Numbered from the stretch's first letter, positions 52,928-64,000 are shown. The stretch is 64,000 nt of DNA from Lelliottia sp. JS-SCA-14 (GCF_035593345.1 NZ_CP141606.1:1674001-1738000), one strand, 5' to 3'. Notes: generated by a model not told the origin, from the sequence alone. Numbers and translations: made by a program.

Positions 52928-54601
52928 ATGACTGAATCTTTTGCTCAACTATTTGAAGAATCCTTAAAAACAATCGAAACCCGTCCGGGTTCCATCGTTC
53001 GTGGTGTTGTTGTTGCTATCGACAAAGATATCGTACTGGTTGACGCCGGTCTGAAATCTGAGTCTGCCATTCCGGCAGAGCAGTTCAAAAACGCCCAGGG
53101 CGAGCTGGAAATCCAGGTAGGTGACGAAGTTGACGTTGCACTGGATGCAGTAGAAGACGGCTTCGGTGAAACTCTGCTGTCCCGTGAAAAAGCTAAACGT
53201 CACGAAGCTTGGATCACGCTGGAAAAAGCTTACGAAGAAGCTGAAACTGTAGTCGGTGTTATCAACGGCAAAGTTAAAGGTGGCTTCACTGTTGAGCTGA
53301 ACGGTATTCGCGCGTTCCTGCCAGGTTCTCTGGTAGACGTTCGTCCGGTTCGCGACACTCTGCACCTCGAAGGCAAAGAGCTTGAGTTCAAAGTTATCAA
53401 GCTTGACCAGAAGCGTAACAACGTTGTTGTTTCCCGTCGTGCCGTTATCGAATCCGAGAACAGCGCAGAGCGCGATCAGCTGCTGGAAAACCTGCAGGAA
53501 GGCATGGAAGTTAAAGGTATCGTTAAGAACCTCACTGACTACGGTGCATTCGTTGATCTGGGTGGCGTTGATGGCCTGCTGCACATCACCGACATGGCGT
53601 GGAAACGCGTTAAACACCCAAGCGAAATCGTGAACGTTGGCGACGAAATCACTGTTAAAGTGCTGAAGTTCGACCGCGAGCGTACTCGTGTATCTCTGGG
53701 CCTGAAACAGCTGGGCGAAGATCCATGGGTCGCTATCGCTAAACGTTACCCAGAAGGTACTAAACTGACTGGTCGCGTTACCAACCTGACCGACTACGGC
53801 TGCTTCGTTGAAATCGAAGAAGGCGTTGAAGGCCTGGTGCACGTTTCCGAAATGGACTGGACCAACAAAAACATCCACCCATCCAAAGTTGTTAACGTTG
53901 GTGATGTAGTGGAAGTGATGGTTCTGGATATCGACGAAGAACGTCGTCGTATCTCCCTGGGCCTGAAGCAGTGCAAAAACAACCCATGGCAGCAGTTCGC
54001 GGAAACCCACAACAAGGGCGACCGTGTTGAAGGTAAAATCAAGTCTATCACTGACTTCGGTATCTTCATCGGCCTAGACGGCGGCATCGACGGCCTGGTT
54101 CACCTGTCTGACATCTCCTGGAACGTTGCAGGCGAAGAAGCAGTACGTGAATACAAAAAAGGCGACGAAATCGCTGCAGTTGTTCTGCAGGTTGACGCAG
54201 AACGTGAGCGTATCTCTCTGGGCGTTAAACAGCTCGCAGAAGATCCGTTCAACAACTGGGTTGCACTGAACAAGAAAGGCGCAATCGTAAACGGTAAAGT
54301 GACTGCAGTTGACGCGAAAGGCGCAACCGTAGAACTGGCTGACGGCGTTGAAGGTTACCTGCGCGCTTCTGAAGCTTCACGTGACCGCGTTGAAGATGCA
54401 ACTCTGGTTCTGAGCGTTGGCGATGACGTTGAAGCTAAATTCACCGGCGTTGACCGTAAGAACCGTGCAATCAGCCTGTCTGTTCGTGCTAAAGACGAAG
54501 CTGATGAGAAAGATGCCATCGCAACTGTTAACAAACAGGAAGATGCAGGTTTCTCCAACAACGCAATGGCTGAAGCTTTCAAAGCAGCTAAAGGCGAGTA
54601 A
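52928..54601 (+). CDS. rpsA: 30S ribosomal protein S1
   Basis: S1 unfolds mRNA on the 30S subunit and is essential in Gram-negatives. The 557-aa protein contains six S1/OB-fold repeats. Four are very clear ([53 protein letters not shown], and [17 protein letters not shown]), each with the VGDxV and RISLG elements. Codon use is strongly biased, with runs of GTT and GAA, as expected for a highly expressed gene. Confidence 0.98.
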   Translation: MTESFAQLFEESLKTIETRPGSIVRGVVVAIDKDIVLVDAGLKSESAIPAEQFKNAQGELEIQVGDEVDVALDAVEDGFGETLLSREKAKRHEAWITLEKAYEEAETVVGVINGKVKGGFTVELNGIRAFLPGSLVDVRPVRDTLHLEGKELEFKVIKLDQKRNNVVVSRRAVIESENSAERDQLLENLQEGMEVKGIVKNLTDYGAFVDLGGVDGLLHITDMAWKRVKHPSEIVNVGDEITVKVLKFDRERTRVSLGLKQLGEDPWVAIAKRYPEGTKLTGRVTNLTDYGCFVEIEEGVEGLVHVSEMDWTNKNIHPSKVVNVGDVVEVMVLDIDEERRRISLGLKQCKNNPWQQFAETHNKGDRVEGKIKSITDFGIFIGLDGGIDGLVHLSDISWNVAGEEAVREYKKGDEIAAVVLQVDAERERISLGVKQLAEDPFNNWVALNKKGAIVNGKVTAVDAKGATVELADGVEGYLRASEASRDRVEDATLVLSVGDDVEAKFTGVDRKNRAISLSVRAKDEADEKDAIATVNKQEDAGFSNNAMAEAFKAAKGE

Positions 54602-54622
54602 TTCAAGAGCTCTAAGTCATTT

Positions 54623-54714
54623 GAGCGGTAACAAGGCAACGAGCCTGAGAACCCCAGGAGCCTACTTAAGTAAGTGACTGGGGTGTGCAGGCGAAGTTAA
54701 CGTAGTGACCGCTC
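54623..54714. repeat. ERIC-type (IRU) repeat between rpsA and ihfB
   Basis: The ends GAGCGGT and ACCGCTC are inverted. The core CCCCAGGAGCCTAC, then AAGTAAGTGACTGGGGTG, matches the conserved centre of the enterobacterial repetitive intergenic consensus. CCCCAG and CTGGGG form the central stem. The copy is shorter than the 126-127-bp consensus. It lies in the transcribed gap, so it is probably copied into mRNA. Confidence 0.8.
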
Positions 54715-54765
54715 GAAGGATAACGAGCAGACTTGACAGATTGCAGGATTCGTTCTGTAATCAAT

Positions 54766-54795
54766 AACAAAGGGCGGCTACGGCCGCCCTTGTTT
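54766..54795 (+). terminator. rpsA terminator
   Basis: AACAAAGGGCGGC and GCCGCCCTTGTTT form a long near-perfect stem with T-rich ends, about 165 bp after rpsA and 45 bp before ihfB. Confidence 0.8.
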
Positions 54796-54838
54796 AATAA
54801 GCTGTTCAGCTAATTGGTTTGAAGGAACCGGAGGAATC

Positions 54839-55126
54839 ATGACCAAGTCAGAATTGATTGAAAGACTTGCCAGTCAACAATCGCACATCCCCGCAAAAGC
54901 AGTGGAAGATGCAGTGAAAGAGATGCTAGAGCATATGGCCTCGACTCTTGCACAAGGCGAGCGCATTGAAATCCGCGGTTTCGGTAGTTTCTCTCTGCAT
55001 TATCGTGCTCCACGAACCGGGCGTAACCCGAAGACTGGCGATAAAGTCGACCTGGAAGGCAAATACGTTCCGCACTTTAAGCCGGGTAAAGAACTGCGCG
55101 ATCGCGCCAATATTTACGGGAACTGA
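54839..55126 (+). CDS. ihfB: Integration host factor beta subunit
   Basis: IhfB pairs with IhfA to bend DNA sharply. It serves replication, recombination, phage integration and, in some systems, CRISPR spacer acquisition. The 95-aa HU-fold protein has the beta-arm [14 protein letters not shown] with the intercalating Pro. GGAGG precedes the ATG. It is one residue longer than E. coli (extra Asn at the end). Confidence 0.97.
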   Translation: MTKSELIERLASQQSHIPAKAVEDAVKEMLEHMASTLAQGERIEIRGFGSFSLHYRAPRTGRNPKTGDKVDLEGKYVPHFKPGKELRDRANIYGN

Positions 55127-55157
55127 GTTTAGCCTGCGGGCGAAACTGGGTTATCTA

Positions 55158-55185
55158 AAGAAAGCACCTTCGGGTGCTTTTTTTA
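55158..55185 (+). terminator. ihfB terminator
   Basis: AAGCACC-TTCG-GGTGCTT with a UUCG tetraloop is followed by seven T residues. Confidence 0.92.
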
Positions 55186-55339
55186 TTGGCGACAACCCAA
55201 ACTGGAAGCCTCCACGCATTTCATATTTATCATTGCTGCAAACGGGAATAATCCCTTCGGCAAGGACTGTAATTTCACTTTTTCCTCCCTGACGCCCTGA
55301 TATTCCTGATGCACACTGCCCCGAAACAGGGAGGTGTTC

Positions 55340-57604
55340 ATGGGTGTTCCTGCAATCAGTGCTTGTCTCATCATGGCGATAATACCGTTGCTGTGGCTGC
55401 CTTCGCTGCCCGGTCTGCCAGTCATCTGGGTATGTATTGCCGTTGGCATTCTGCTGGCTGCACAGCGTCTGATCTATCTGCGCTATACCGGCTTATGGCT
55501 GCTGTTTTTTGCCTGGGGTGTGTTAGCGGCGCAGGAAGCCGTCTGGCCGATGCAGCATCTAACGGATGGGTCACAGCAGGCTGAAGTGGTGATTACCGCC
55601 ACTGATGGGGCCACCACGCATCAGGGACAGATTGAGCGCCTGAACGGCAAGCCCTGGCGTTCAACGACCGGTGTAATGCTATACGGCAATTACTTACCGC
55701 AGCCCGCGTGTGCGGGACAGCGGTGGGCAATGACACTGCGCCTTCGCGCCGTTCACGGTGAGCTCAACGACGGCGGATACGACTCGCAGCGTAGCGCGCT
55801 AGCTTCACATCAGCCTTTAACCGGCAGATTCACTCACGCAGAAGTGCTGGAGGCAAACTGCAGTTTGCGGGCACGATATCTCAACTCCCTCACCGTAGAG
55901 CTGAAACCTTATCAGTGGGGCGCCGTTATTCTCGGGTTGGGGATGGGCGAGCGACTGGCGGTCACGCAAGAGGTCAAAAAGCTAATGCGTGAGACCGGCA
56001 CATTGCACCTGATGGCGATCTCAGGTTTGCATATTGCTCTTGCGGCATCCCTCGTCTGGCTTATCGTGCGTGGACTCCAGTTTTTACTTCCGTGTCAGTG
56101 GATAGACTGGCGCACGCCGTTGCTGGCAGGCGTTTGCTTCGCGGCGTTTTATGCATGGCTCACCGGGATGCAACCGCCAGCATTGCGAACGGTCGTCTCG
56201 ATCGCGGTGCTGGCTACGCTGCGCCTGAGCGGAAGGCAGTGGTCGCCGTGGCAGGTCTGGCTGTGCTGTGTGGCGGCAATTCTGTTTATCGATCCGCTGG
56301 CCGTGCTTTCGCAAAGTCTGGCTCTGTCAGCGTTCGCCGTCGCCGCGCTGATTTTCTGGTATCAGTGGCTGCCATTCCCTCAGTGGCCGGTACCCCGGTG
56401 GATAAAACAGCTGCTGGCATTGCTGCATCTGCAACTGGGTATGCTGTTTTTGCTCTTACCGCTCCAGGTCAGTATTTTTCACGGGATGAGCATTTCCTCT
56501 CTGGTCGCCAATCTCTTTGCCGTGCCACTGGTTACCTTTATCTCCGTGCCGCTGATTTTGGCCGGAATGCTATTGCATCTGAGCGGACTCGGTTTGCTGG
56601 AAGCAAAGATCTGGTTTCTGGCCGACAAATCGCTGGATGTGCTCTTTCGACTGTTAAAGGCATTACCGGATGGCTGGATCGATATTGATGAGCGCTGGCT
56701 GGCGGCGGCCTCTCTTCCCTGGCTTGCCATTATGGTCTGGCGTGTACATGCCTGGAGATCGGCCCCGGCCGTGTGCATCGCGGGAAGTGTATTGCTGACA
56801 TTTCCTTTGTGGCGCTCGCACAAAACAGAAGGCTGGACGGTTCATATGCTGGATATCGGACAGGGCCTGGCGATGGTCGTTGAACGTCAGGGGAAGGCGA
56901 TTTTATACGATACCGGGTTAGCCTGGCCGGGTGGCGACAGTGGGCAGCAGCAGATCATCCCCTGGCTGCGCTGGCATCATCTGACGCCGGAAGGGGTGAT
57001 TATTAGTCACGAGCACATGGACCATATCGGCGGATTGAACTCGTTGCTTAATGCCTGGCCTGCGATGTGGATAAGGAGTCCGCTGGGTTGGGCCGGGCAT
57101 CAGCCCTGTTTTCGTGGCGAGCACTGGCAGTGGCAGGGCCTGACCTTTACGGTCCACTGGCCGCCAAAGGAATATCAGGCGCAGGGAAATAACCATTCGT
57201 GCGTGGTGAAAATTGACGATGGCGAGCACAGCGTGTTGCTCACCGGGGATATCGAAGCGACAGCCGAGCAGTTGATGTTAAGCCATCGCTGGCAGTGGCT
57301 AAGGTCTACACTTATCCAGGTGCCGCATCATGGGAGTAATACCTCGTCTTCACTGCCGCTTGTCCAGCGCGTGGAAGGGAAGGTCGCTTTAGCCTCTGCG
57401 GCGCGCTACAACGCATGGCATTTTCCGTCAGTAAAAGTCGTCAGGCGCTATAAAAAGGAGGGCTATTCTTGGTTCGATACACCGCAATCCGGGCAAATCT
57501 CAGTCAGTTTTTCGCCACGAGGCTGGCAAATCCTCCGCTTACGAGATCAAATTTTACCTCGTTGGTATCATCAGTGGTTTGGCGCGCCCGTAGATAACGG
57601 GTAG
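55340..57604 (+). CDS. ycaI: YcaI, ComEC/Rec2-family DNA-uptake channel protein
   Basis: ComEC proteins form the inner-membrane channel for single-stranded DNA in natural transformation. I chose the ATG at 55340 (MGVPAISACLIM), placed after GGGAGG and giving 754 aa, the E. coli length; the GTG two codons earlier overlaps the site. Order: two helices, an OB-like domain, a competence domain with many membrane helices (about 220-500), and a C-terminal metallo-beta-lactamase-like domain (HEHMDHIGGL, LTGDIE, PHHGSNTSSS). All metal motifs look intact. Natural competence in enterobacteria remains uncertain. Confidence 0.93.
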   Translation: MGVPAISACLIMAIIPLLWLPSLPGLPVIWVCIAVGILLAAQRLIYLRYTGLWLLFFAWGVLAAQEAVWPMQHLTDGSQQAEVVITATDGATTHQGQIERLNGKPWRSTTGVMLYGNYLPQPACAGQRWAMTLRLRAVHGELNDGGYDSQRSALASHQPLTGRFTHAEVLEANCSLRARYLNSLTVELKPYQWGAVILGLGMGERLAVTQEVKKLMRETGTLHLMAISGLHIALAASLVWLIVRGLQFLLPCQWIDWRTPLLAGVCFAAFYAWLTGMQPPALRTVVSIAVLATLRLSGRQWSPWQVWLCCVAAILFIDPLAVLSQSLALSAFAVAALIFWYQWLPFPQWPVPRWIKQLLALLHLQLGMLFLLLPLQVSIFHGMSISSLVANLFAVPLVTFISVPLILAGMLLHLSGLGLLEAKIWFLADKSLDVLFRLLKALPDGWIDIDERWLAAASLPWLAIMVWRVHAWRSAPAVCIAGSVLLTFPLWRSHKTEGWTVHMLDIGQGLAMVVERQGKAILYDTGLAWPGGDSGQQQIIPWLRWHHLTPEGVIISHEHMDHIGGLNSLLNAWPAMWIRSPLGWAGHQPCFRGEHWQWQGLTFTVHWPPKEYQAQGNNHSCVVKIDDGEHSVLLTGDIEATAEQLMLSHRWQWLRSTLIQVPHHGSNTSSSLPLVQRVEGKVALASAARYNAWHFPSVKVVRRYKKEGYSWFDTPQSGQISVSFSPRGWQILRLRDQILPRWYHQWFGAPVDNG

Positions 57605-57640
57605 AATATGCGGCTATTTCAACAAATGCTGGTTTTATGA

Positions 57641-59389
57641 ATGCATAACGACAAAGATCTCTCCACGTGGCAGACCTTCCGCCGACTCTGGCCGATGATT
57701 GCACCCTTCAAAACAGGTCTGATCGTGGCGGGTGTCGCGTTAATCCTCAACGCAGCAAGCGATACCTTTATGCTGTCGCTCCTCAAACCGTTACTGGATG
57801 ACGGTTTTGGTAAAACGGATCGCTCAGTGTTGCTATGGATGCCTCTGGTGGTTATCGGACTGATGATCTTACGTGGCATCACCAGCTATATCTCCAGCTA
57901 CTGCATTTCCTGGGTATCGGGAAAAGTGGTGATGACCATGCGTCGCCGCCTGTTCAGCCATATGATGGGCATGCCGGTCTCCTTCTTTGACAAGCAGTCC
58001 ACCGGGACCTTGCTGTCGCGCATCACCTATGATTCTGAGCAAGTCGCGTCGTCCTCTTCCAGCGCCCTGATTACCGTGGTGCGTGAAGGTGCGTCGATCA
58101 TCGGCCTGTTCATCATGATGTTCTATTACAGCTGGCAGCTGTCGATCATTCTGATTGTGCTGGCACCGATTGTGTCGATCGCTATCCGCGTGGTCTCTAA
58201 GCGTTTCCGTAACATCAGCAAAAACATGCAGAACACGATGGGGCAGGTGACCACCAGTGCCGAGCAAATGCTGAAAGGCCATAAAGAAGTGTTGATCTTT
58301 GGCGGCCAGGACGTCGAAACAAAACGCTTCGATAAAGTCAGCAATAAAATGCGTCTGCAGGGGATGAAAATGGTTTCGGCCTCGTCCATCTCTGACCCAA
58401 TCATTCAACTGATTGCCTCTCTGGCGCTGGCATTTGTTCTCTATGCTGCGAGCTTCCCGAGCGTCATGGAGACCTTAACCGCCGGTACCATTACCGTGGT
58501 CTTCTCCTCGATGATTGCGCTGATGCGCCCGCTGAAATCCCTGACCAACGTCAACGCCCAGTTCCAGCGCGGTATGGCGGCCTGTCAGACGCTGTTCAGC
58601 ATTCTGGATACGGAGCAGGAAAAAGACGAAGGCAAACGCGTGATTGAACGCGCCAACGGCGACGTTGAATTCCGTAACGTCACCTTCACCTATCCTGGTC
58701 GTGAAACACCCGCCCTGCGCAATATCAGCCTGAACATTCCGGCCGGTAAAACCGTGGCGCTGGTGGGCCGTTCGGGTTCCGGTAAATCGACTATCGCCAG
58801 CCTGATGACCCGTTTTTACGACATCGACGAAGGCGAAATCCTGCTCGACGGCCACGATCTGCGGGAATACACCCTGCAGTCGCTGCGTAATCAGGTGGCG
58901 CTGGTGTCTCAAAACGTTCACCTGTTCAACGATACGGTTGCCAACAACATCGCTTACGCCCGTACGGAAGAGTACAGCCGCGAAGCGATCGAGAATGCGG
59001 CGCGTATGGCCTATGCGATGGACTTTATCAATAAGATGGACAACGGTCTGGATACGGTCATTGGCGAGAACGGCGTGCTGCTTTCCGGCGGTCAGCGCCA
59101 GCGTATCGCTATTGCCCGTGCGCTGCTGCGCGACAGCCCGATTCTGATTCTGGATGAAGCCACTTCGGCGCTGGATACTGAGTCAGAACGCGCGATTCAG
59201 TCGGCGCTGGACGAACTGCAGAAAAACCGTACCTCACTGGTGATTGCGCACCGTCTGTCGACTATCGAGCAGGCGGACGAAATCGTGGTTGTGGAAGACG
59301 GCATCATTGTTGAACGTGGAAGCCATGCGGATCTTATCGAGCACCGTGGCGTTTACGCTCAGCTTCATAAAATGCAGTTTGGCGCATGA
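57641..59389 (+). CDS. msbA: MsbA, lipid A-core flippase
   Basis: MsbA is an essential homodimeric ABC exporter that flips lipid A-core across the inner membrane. The 582-aa protein has six membrane helices (about 20-320), Walker [10 protein letters not shown] (Lys near 382), signature LSGGQRQR and Walker [13 protein letters not shown]. Length equals E. coli. It overlaps lpxK by 4 bp, reflecting coupled lipid A synthesis and export. Confidence 0.98.
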   Translation: MHNDKDLSTWQTFRRLWPMIAPFKTGLIVAGVALILNAASDTFMLSLLKPLLDDGFGKTDRSVLLWMPLVVIGLMILRGITSYISSYCISWVSGKVVMTMRRRLFSHMMGMPVSFFDKQSTGTLLSRITYDSEQVASSSSSALITVVREGASIIGLFIMMFYYSWQLSIILIVLAPIVSIAIRVVSKRFRNISKNMQNTMGQVTTSAEQMLKGHKEVLIFGGQDVETKRFDKVSNKMRLQGMKMVSASSISDPIIQLIASLALAFVLYAASFPSVMETLTAGTITVVFSSMIALMRPLKSLTNVNAQFQRGMAACQTLFSILDTEQEKDEGKRVIERANGDVEFRNVTFTYPGRETPALRNISLNIPAGKTVALVGRSGSGKSTIASLMTRFYDIDEGEILLDGHDLREYTLQSLRNQVALVSQNVHLFNDTVANNIAYARTEEYSREAIENAARMAYAMDFINKMDNGLDTVIGENGVLLSGGQRQRIAIARALLRDSPILILDEATSALDTESERAIQSALDELQKNRTSLVIAHRLSTIEQADEIVVVEDGIIVERGSHADLIEHRGVYAQLHKMQFGA

Positions 59390-60363
59390 TTGCACGCATC
59401 TGGTCCGGGGAATCTCCTCTCTGGCTGCTGCTGTTGCCGCTCTCCTGGCTGTATGGCCTGGTGAGCGGCATCATTCGTTTGAGCTATCGCCTGGGGCTTA
59501 AAAAATCCTGGCGAGCGCCGGTACCCGTTGTAGTCGTCGGAAACCTCACCGCCGGAGGCAACGGGAAAACCCCCGTGGTGATCTGGCTGGTAGAACAGCT
59601 GAAAAAAAGGGGCGTTCGTGTCGGCGTGGTGTCGCGCGGTTACGGCGGAAAAGCCGAGCGCTATCCACTGCTGCTGACATCTGCCACCACTACAGCGCAA
59701 GCCGGGGATGAACCCGTACTCATCTTCCAGCGCACCGGCGCACCGGTCGCCGTTTCTCCCAACCGCAGCGAAGCTGTTCAGGCGCTGCTGGCAGAACATC
59801 CTCTACAAATCATTATCACCGACGACGGCTTACAGCATTACGCCCTGGCGCGTGACAAAGAGATCGTGGTGATTGATGGCGTGCGCCGTTTCGGCAACGG
59901 CTGGTGGTTACCTGCCGGGCCGATGCGCGAGCGTGCCTCCCGTCTGGGTTCCGTCGATGCGGTGATCGTGAATGGCGGCGAAGCGCGGTCCGGCGAAATC
60001 CCGATGACCTTAAAGCCAGGTCTGGCGGTGAATTTACTCACGGGCGAACATCGAGAAATCACGCAACTGCCTTCTCTGGTTGCCATGGCCGGTATTGGTC
60101 ATCCTCCGCGCTTTTTTGCCACTTTAGAAAGCAATGGCGCAACGCTTGAAAACCGAATCCCGCTCGCCGACCACCAGGCGCTGAGTCTGGAGAGCGTTGA
60201 GCCTCTGGCCGCTCCTCACCAGAATTTGATCATGACCGAAAAAGATGCGGTCAAATGCCGGGCCTTTGCCAAAGCCAACTGGTGGTATCTGCCCGTTAAC
60301 GCAGAGCTGAGCGGCGACAAACCCGAACACTTGCTCCAGGAACTGATGGCGCTGGTGCGCTAA
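59386..60363 (+). CDS. lpxK: LpxK, tetraacyldisaccharide 4'-kinase
   Basis: LpxK adds the 4'-phosphate to form lipid IVA. The 325-aa protein has an N-terminal membrane-associated helix ([19 protein letters not shown]), the P-loop [13 protein letters not shown] (near residues 49-61), and the catalytic TDDGLQHY with the conserved Asp. It overlaps msbA by 4 bp. kdsB, also for LPS, lies two genes on. Confidence 0.97.
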   Translation: MIARIWSGESPLWLLLLPLSWLYGLVSGIIRLSYRLGLKKSWRAPVPVVVVGNLTAGGNGKTPVVIWLVEQLKKRGVRVGVVSRGYGGKAERYPLLLTSATTTAQAGDEPVLIFQRTGAPVAVSPNRSEAVQALLAEHPLQIIITDDGLQHYALARDKEIVVIDGVRRFGNGWWLPAGPMRERASRLGSVDAVIVNGGEARSGEIPMTLKPGLAVNLLTGEHREITQLPSLVAMAGIGHPPRFFATLESNGATLENRIPLADHQALSLESVEPLAAPHQNLIMTEKDAVKCRAFAKANWWYLPVNAELSGDKPEHLLQELMALVR

Positions 60364-60406
60364 GTCGAATGCGGTTCTGGTAGCGCGAAGACTGACAGGA
60401 AAACGC

Positions 60407-61636
60407 ATGTCTCTACCGCAACTTTCGCTAAGTGCCGCACGCCATTTACACCTCGCCGCACAGGGGCTGTTGAAAAAGCCCCGCCGTCGCCCACAGCCCG
60501 CCGATATTCTCTTTGCCATCCAGCGCATGTCGCTGCTGCAAATCGACACCATTAATATCGTCGCCCGCAGCCCCTATCTGGTGCTGTTCAGTCGTCTCGG
60601 GAATTATCCCGCGCAGTGGCTGGATGACGCCCTGAGTCAGGGCGAACTCATGGAATACTGGGCGCACGAAGCCTGTTTCCTGCCGCGCAGCGATTTCAGT
60701 CTGGTGCGCCATCGCATGCTTGCGCCTGAGAAAATGGGCTGGAAGTACCGGCAAGAGTGGATGCAGGAAAATGCCGATGAGATTGACCAGCTGATCGCCC
60801 ATATTCAAGACAACGGCCCGGTGCGCTCCGCCGATTTTGAACATCCGCGCAAAGGCACCAGCGGTTGGTGGGAGTGGAAACCGCATAAGCGTCATCTGGA
60901 AGGGCTGTTCACCTCCGGGAAAGTGATGGTGGTGGAGCGGCGCAATTTCCAGCGCGTCTACGATCTGACTCACCGGGTGATGCCGCACTGGGACGACGAG
61001 CGCGATCTGCTCGATCAGGCCACGGCTGAAAATATGATGCTGGAAAACAGCGCCCGCAGCCTGGGAATTTTCCGCGGCCAGTGGCTGGCGGATTACTATC
61101 GTCTGCGTCAGCCTGCGCTGAAACCGCTGCTCGAAAGCTGGCTGAACAATCAGCGCGTGTTGCGCGTGGAAGTCGAGCGGCTTGGCGAAATGTGGCTCCA
61201 TGCGGATCTCTTCCCGCTGTTACCTCAGGCTGAGGACGATAAGCTGACCGCGTCACACAGCGCGGTCTTATCTCCCTTCGATCCCGTCGTCTGGGACCGC
61301 AAACGCGCCGAGCAGCTGTTTGATTTCACCTATCGTCTGGAATGCTACACCCCCGCGCCAAAGCGTCAGTTTGGCTATTTTGTCCTGCCTCTGCTGCATA
61401 AAGGCCGTCTGGTCGGGCGAATGGACGCGAAAATGCATCGCAAAACCGGCGTTCTCGAAATCATTTCGCTTTATCTGGAAGAGGGTGTGAAGGTCAGCGC
61501 AACGCTGGAGAAAGGTCTCACTTCCGCGCTCAACGATTTTGCCCTCTGGCAGCAGGCTCGTCAGATCACCCTGGCACGACTGCCGGACGGGTTGTTTGCG
61601 GGCTGTCGGAGTGGCTGGGAAATAGACATAGCCTGA
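60407..61636 (+). CDS. ycaQ: AlkX (YcaQ), DNA glycosylase for interstrand crosslinks
   Basis: YcaQ/AlkX is a winged-helix (HTH_42) DNA glycosylase that unhooks alkylation crosslinks. The 409-aa protein carries the catalytic Gln-hydrophobic-Asp motif at residues 45-47 (Gln45, Ile46, Asp47, in MSLLQIDTIN), as in E. coli YcaQ and unlike the Gln-hydrophobic-Gln of AlkZ. The C-terminal part includes LSPFDPVVWDRKR, typical of the family. It lies between LPS genes as in E. coli, with no functional link apparent. Confidence 0.93.
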   Translation: MSLPQLSLSAARHLHLAAQGLLKKPRRRPQPADILFAIQRMSLLQIDTINIVARSPYLVLFSRLGNYPAQWLDDALSQGELMEYWAHEACFLPRSDFSLVRHRMLAPEKMGWKYRQEWMQENADEIDQLIAHIQDNGPVRSADFEHPRKGTSGWWEWKPHKRHLEGLFTSGKVMVVERRNFQRVYDLTHRVMPHWDDERDLLDQATAENMMLENSARSLGIFRGQWLADYYRLRQPALKPLLESWLNNQRVLRVEVERLGEMWLHADLFPLLPQAEDDKLTASHSAVLSPFDPVVWDRKRAEQLFDFTYRLECYTPAPKRQFGYFVLPLLHKGRLVGRMDAKMHRKTGVLEIISLYLEEGVKVSATLEKGLTSALNDFALWQQARQITLARLPDGLFAGCRSGWEIDIA

Positions 61637-61681
61637 AAAAGGAATGTGGTAAGCTTTAGCGATAACCTATACGGAGGAACT

Positions 61682-62607
<926 letters not shown>

Positions 62608-62614
62608 TCTCCAT

Positions 62615-62640
62615 CATCCCCTCGTTCGGGGGGATGTTTT
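62615..62640 (+). terminator. kdsB terminator
   Basis: CATCCCC and GGGGATG form the stem, followed by TTTT, 7 bp after the kdsB stop. Confidence 0.75.
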
Positions 62641-62750
62641 ACCGCCACGTTTTATCTCATTTTTCTGGCTTCAAATTGATCTCATGAGGGTGACATCCGT
62701 CGGCTACGCGCTCATTATGAAAGCAGTAGTTTTGATGGGGGTAATCTCAT

Positions 62751-63644
62751 ATGGAACAATTGCGTGCTGAGCTGAGCCACCTGCTGGGCGAAAAACTCAG
62801 TCGGGTGGAGTGCGTGAGCGAGAAGGCGGACACTTCCCTGTGGTCGCTGTATGACAGTAACGGCAATCCCATGCCGTTAATGGCGAGAAGCTTTACCTCC
62901 CCGGGCGTCGCCAGGCAGCTGGCGTGGAAAATGTCGATGCTGGCGCGTAGCGGGACAGTGCGGATGCCGACGGTGTACGGCGTCATGACCCACGAAGAGC
63001 ATCCCGGCCCGGATGTGCTGCTGATTGAGCGGCTGCGCGGTGTCCCGGTCGAAGCTCCCGCCAGAACGCCGGATCGCTGGGAACAGCTCAAAGATCAGAT
63101 CGTCGAAGGGTTGTTGTCATGGCATCGCCAGGACAGCCGTGGGCTGGTAGGCCCGGTAGACAGCACCCAGGAAAACCTCTGGCCGCTCTGGTATCGCCAG
63201 CGGGTGGAAGTGCTCTGGGGAACCCTCAATCAGTTCAACAATACCGGGCTGAGCATGCAGGATAAGCGTATTTTATTCCGCACCCGCGAATGCCTGCCGA
63301 CGATGTTCGAGGGTTTTAACGACAACTGTGTGTTAGTTCACGGCAATTTTACCCTGCGCAGCATGCTAAAAGATGCCCGTAGCGATCAGCTTCTGGCGAT
63401 GGTCGGGCCGGGCATTATGCTGTGGGCACCGCGCGAATATGAACTCTTCCGCTTAGGCGAAAGCGCGCTGGCTGAGAGTTTGATGTGGCACTATCTGCAG
63501 CGAGCGCCAGTATCGGAATCCTTCCTCTGGCGTCGCTGGCTGTATCTCTTGTGGGATGAAGTCGCGCAGCTGGTGAATACCGGGCGTTTTAACCGCGCGA
63601 ACTTTGATATGGCGACGAAATCACTCCTGCCCTGGCTCGCCTGA
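62751..63644 (+). CDS. ycbJ: YcbJ, phosphotransferase-like protein
   Basis: YcbJ has a weak APH/aminoglycoside-kinase-like fold; its function is unknown. The 297-aa protein matches the E. coli gene in place and size. A kinase-like HGNF (in VLVHGNFTLRSML, near residues 196-208) and a later AMVGPGIMLWAPREYEL stretch resemble the catalytic loop and metal site, but the usual Asp after HG is Asn. That suggests altered or no kinase activity. Its last 24 bp overlap convergent elyC. Confidence 0.88.
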   Translation: MEQLRAELSHLLGEKLSRVECVSEKADTSLWSLYDSNGNPMPLMARSFTSPGVARQLAWKMSMLARSGTVRMPTVYGVMTHEEHPGPDVLLIERLRGVPVEAPARTPDRWEQLKDQIVEGLLSWHRQDSRGLVGPVDSTQENLWPLWYRQRVEVLWGTLNQFNNTGLSMQDKRILFRTRECLPTMFEGFNDNCVLVHGNFTLRSMLKDARSDQLLAMVGPGIMLWAPREYELFRLGESALAESLMWHYLQRAPVSESFLWRRWLYLLWDEVAQLVNTGRFNRANFDMATKSLLPWLA

Positions 63645-64000
63645 CGAGCCTTTCAGCCACTGCCAGAGTCGCCCGAGGGATTCATACCCGACGCGATCGC
63701 TGTGCATCAGCCAGGTCGGAGACGGAATGATGCGCTCCCACGGGTTGAGCGGGGCGTCGATCGCCAGCTGATTCGCCGGGGCCGGGAGCGGGTGCAATCC
63801 GGCATGTTCAAAGAAAATCATCGCCCGCGGCAGATGCGAGGCGGAGGTTACCAGCAGGAAAGGCGCATCACCGATCGCCTGTTTCACGGCGGCGGCTTCT
63901 TCTTCCGTATCTTTCGGGCTGTCGAGGGTAATAATCGCCGAGCGCGGCACGCCAAGGGATTCCGCCACGCGCGCCCCGGCTTCTGCGGTACTGATCGGGT
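63621..64000 (-). CDS. elyC: ElyC (YcbC), DUF218 envelope protein (5' end outside window)
   Basis: This is the C-terminal part of ElyC, an inner-membrane DUF218 protein needed for peptidoglycan synthesis at low temperature and linked to lipid carrier metabolism. The visible 126 codons include LLVTSASHLPRAMIFFEHAG, the DUF218 core, and end at the stop near 63621. The start and the two N-terminal membrane helices lie beyond position 64000. The frame stays open to the edge. It converges on ycbJ with a 24-bp overlap. Confidence 0.9.
   Translation of the reverse strand, partial: PISTAEAGARVAESLGVPRSAIITLDSPKDTEEEAAAVKQAIGDAPFLLVTSASHLPRAMIFFEHAGLHPLPAPANQLAIDAPLNPWERIIPSPTWLMHSDRVGYESLGRLWQWLKGSSGEPGQE

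Overview
The window is ordinary chromosome from a member of the Enterobacteriaceae. Nearly every protein reads as a close relative of its Escherichia coli counterpart, and the gene order from aqpZ to elyC follows the E. coli 19-22 min region. Moderately high GC, REP/ERIC-type repeats and the absence of several E. coli accessory genes suggest an Enterobacter/Lelliottia/Leclercia-like genus. That genus placement is an inference, because no rRNA is present.

Layout. 1-10211: aqpZ (cut by the window edge), ybjD, ybjX, macAB, cspD, clpS-clpA. 10231-21391: an accessory block between clpA and infA. It holds a 50-bp tandem repeat with a REP-like hairpin, a C4-type antisense RNA leader with a 146-codon gene of unknown function, a 27-repeat type I-F CRISPR array, and a complete type I-F cas operon (cas1, cas2-3, csy1, csy2, csy3, csy4/cas6f). 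21498-27325: infA, aat, cydC, cydD and trxB on the minus strand. 27875-41268: lrp, ftsK, lolA, rarA, serS, dmsABC, ycaD on the plus strand. 41306-47607: pflA, pflB, focA, ycaO on the minus strand. 47746-63644: ycaP, serC-aroA, ycaL, cmk, rpsA, ihfB, ycaI/comEC, msbA-lpxK, alkX(ycaQ), ycaR-kdsB, ycbJ. The minus-strand elyC is cut by the right edge.

How the genes work together. Envelope and lipid A genes cluster at the right (msbA, lpxK, kdsB, lolA, elyC). Anaerobic metabolism is represented by dmsABC (DMSO respiration) and focA-pflB-pflA (formate metabolism, with an FNR-like site upstream). cydDC supports cytochrome bd assembly. clpS/clpA and aat form the N-degron pathway: Aat tags N-termini, ClpS recognises them and ClpA unfolds the protein. 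The CRISPR-Cas block lies between clpA and infA, the locus where E. coli type I-F systems are found. All six cas genes are open. Decayed repeats sit at the cas1-proximal end, so new spacers are expected at the opposite, leader end near 11490.

The least explained material is the 10.2-11.4 kb stretch between the clpA terminator and the CRISPR leader. It contains a tandem repeat, a structured phage-type regulatory RNA and an unrecognised small gene. No tRNA is visible between clpA and infA, where E. coli carries serW.
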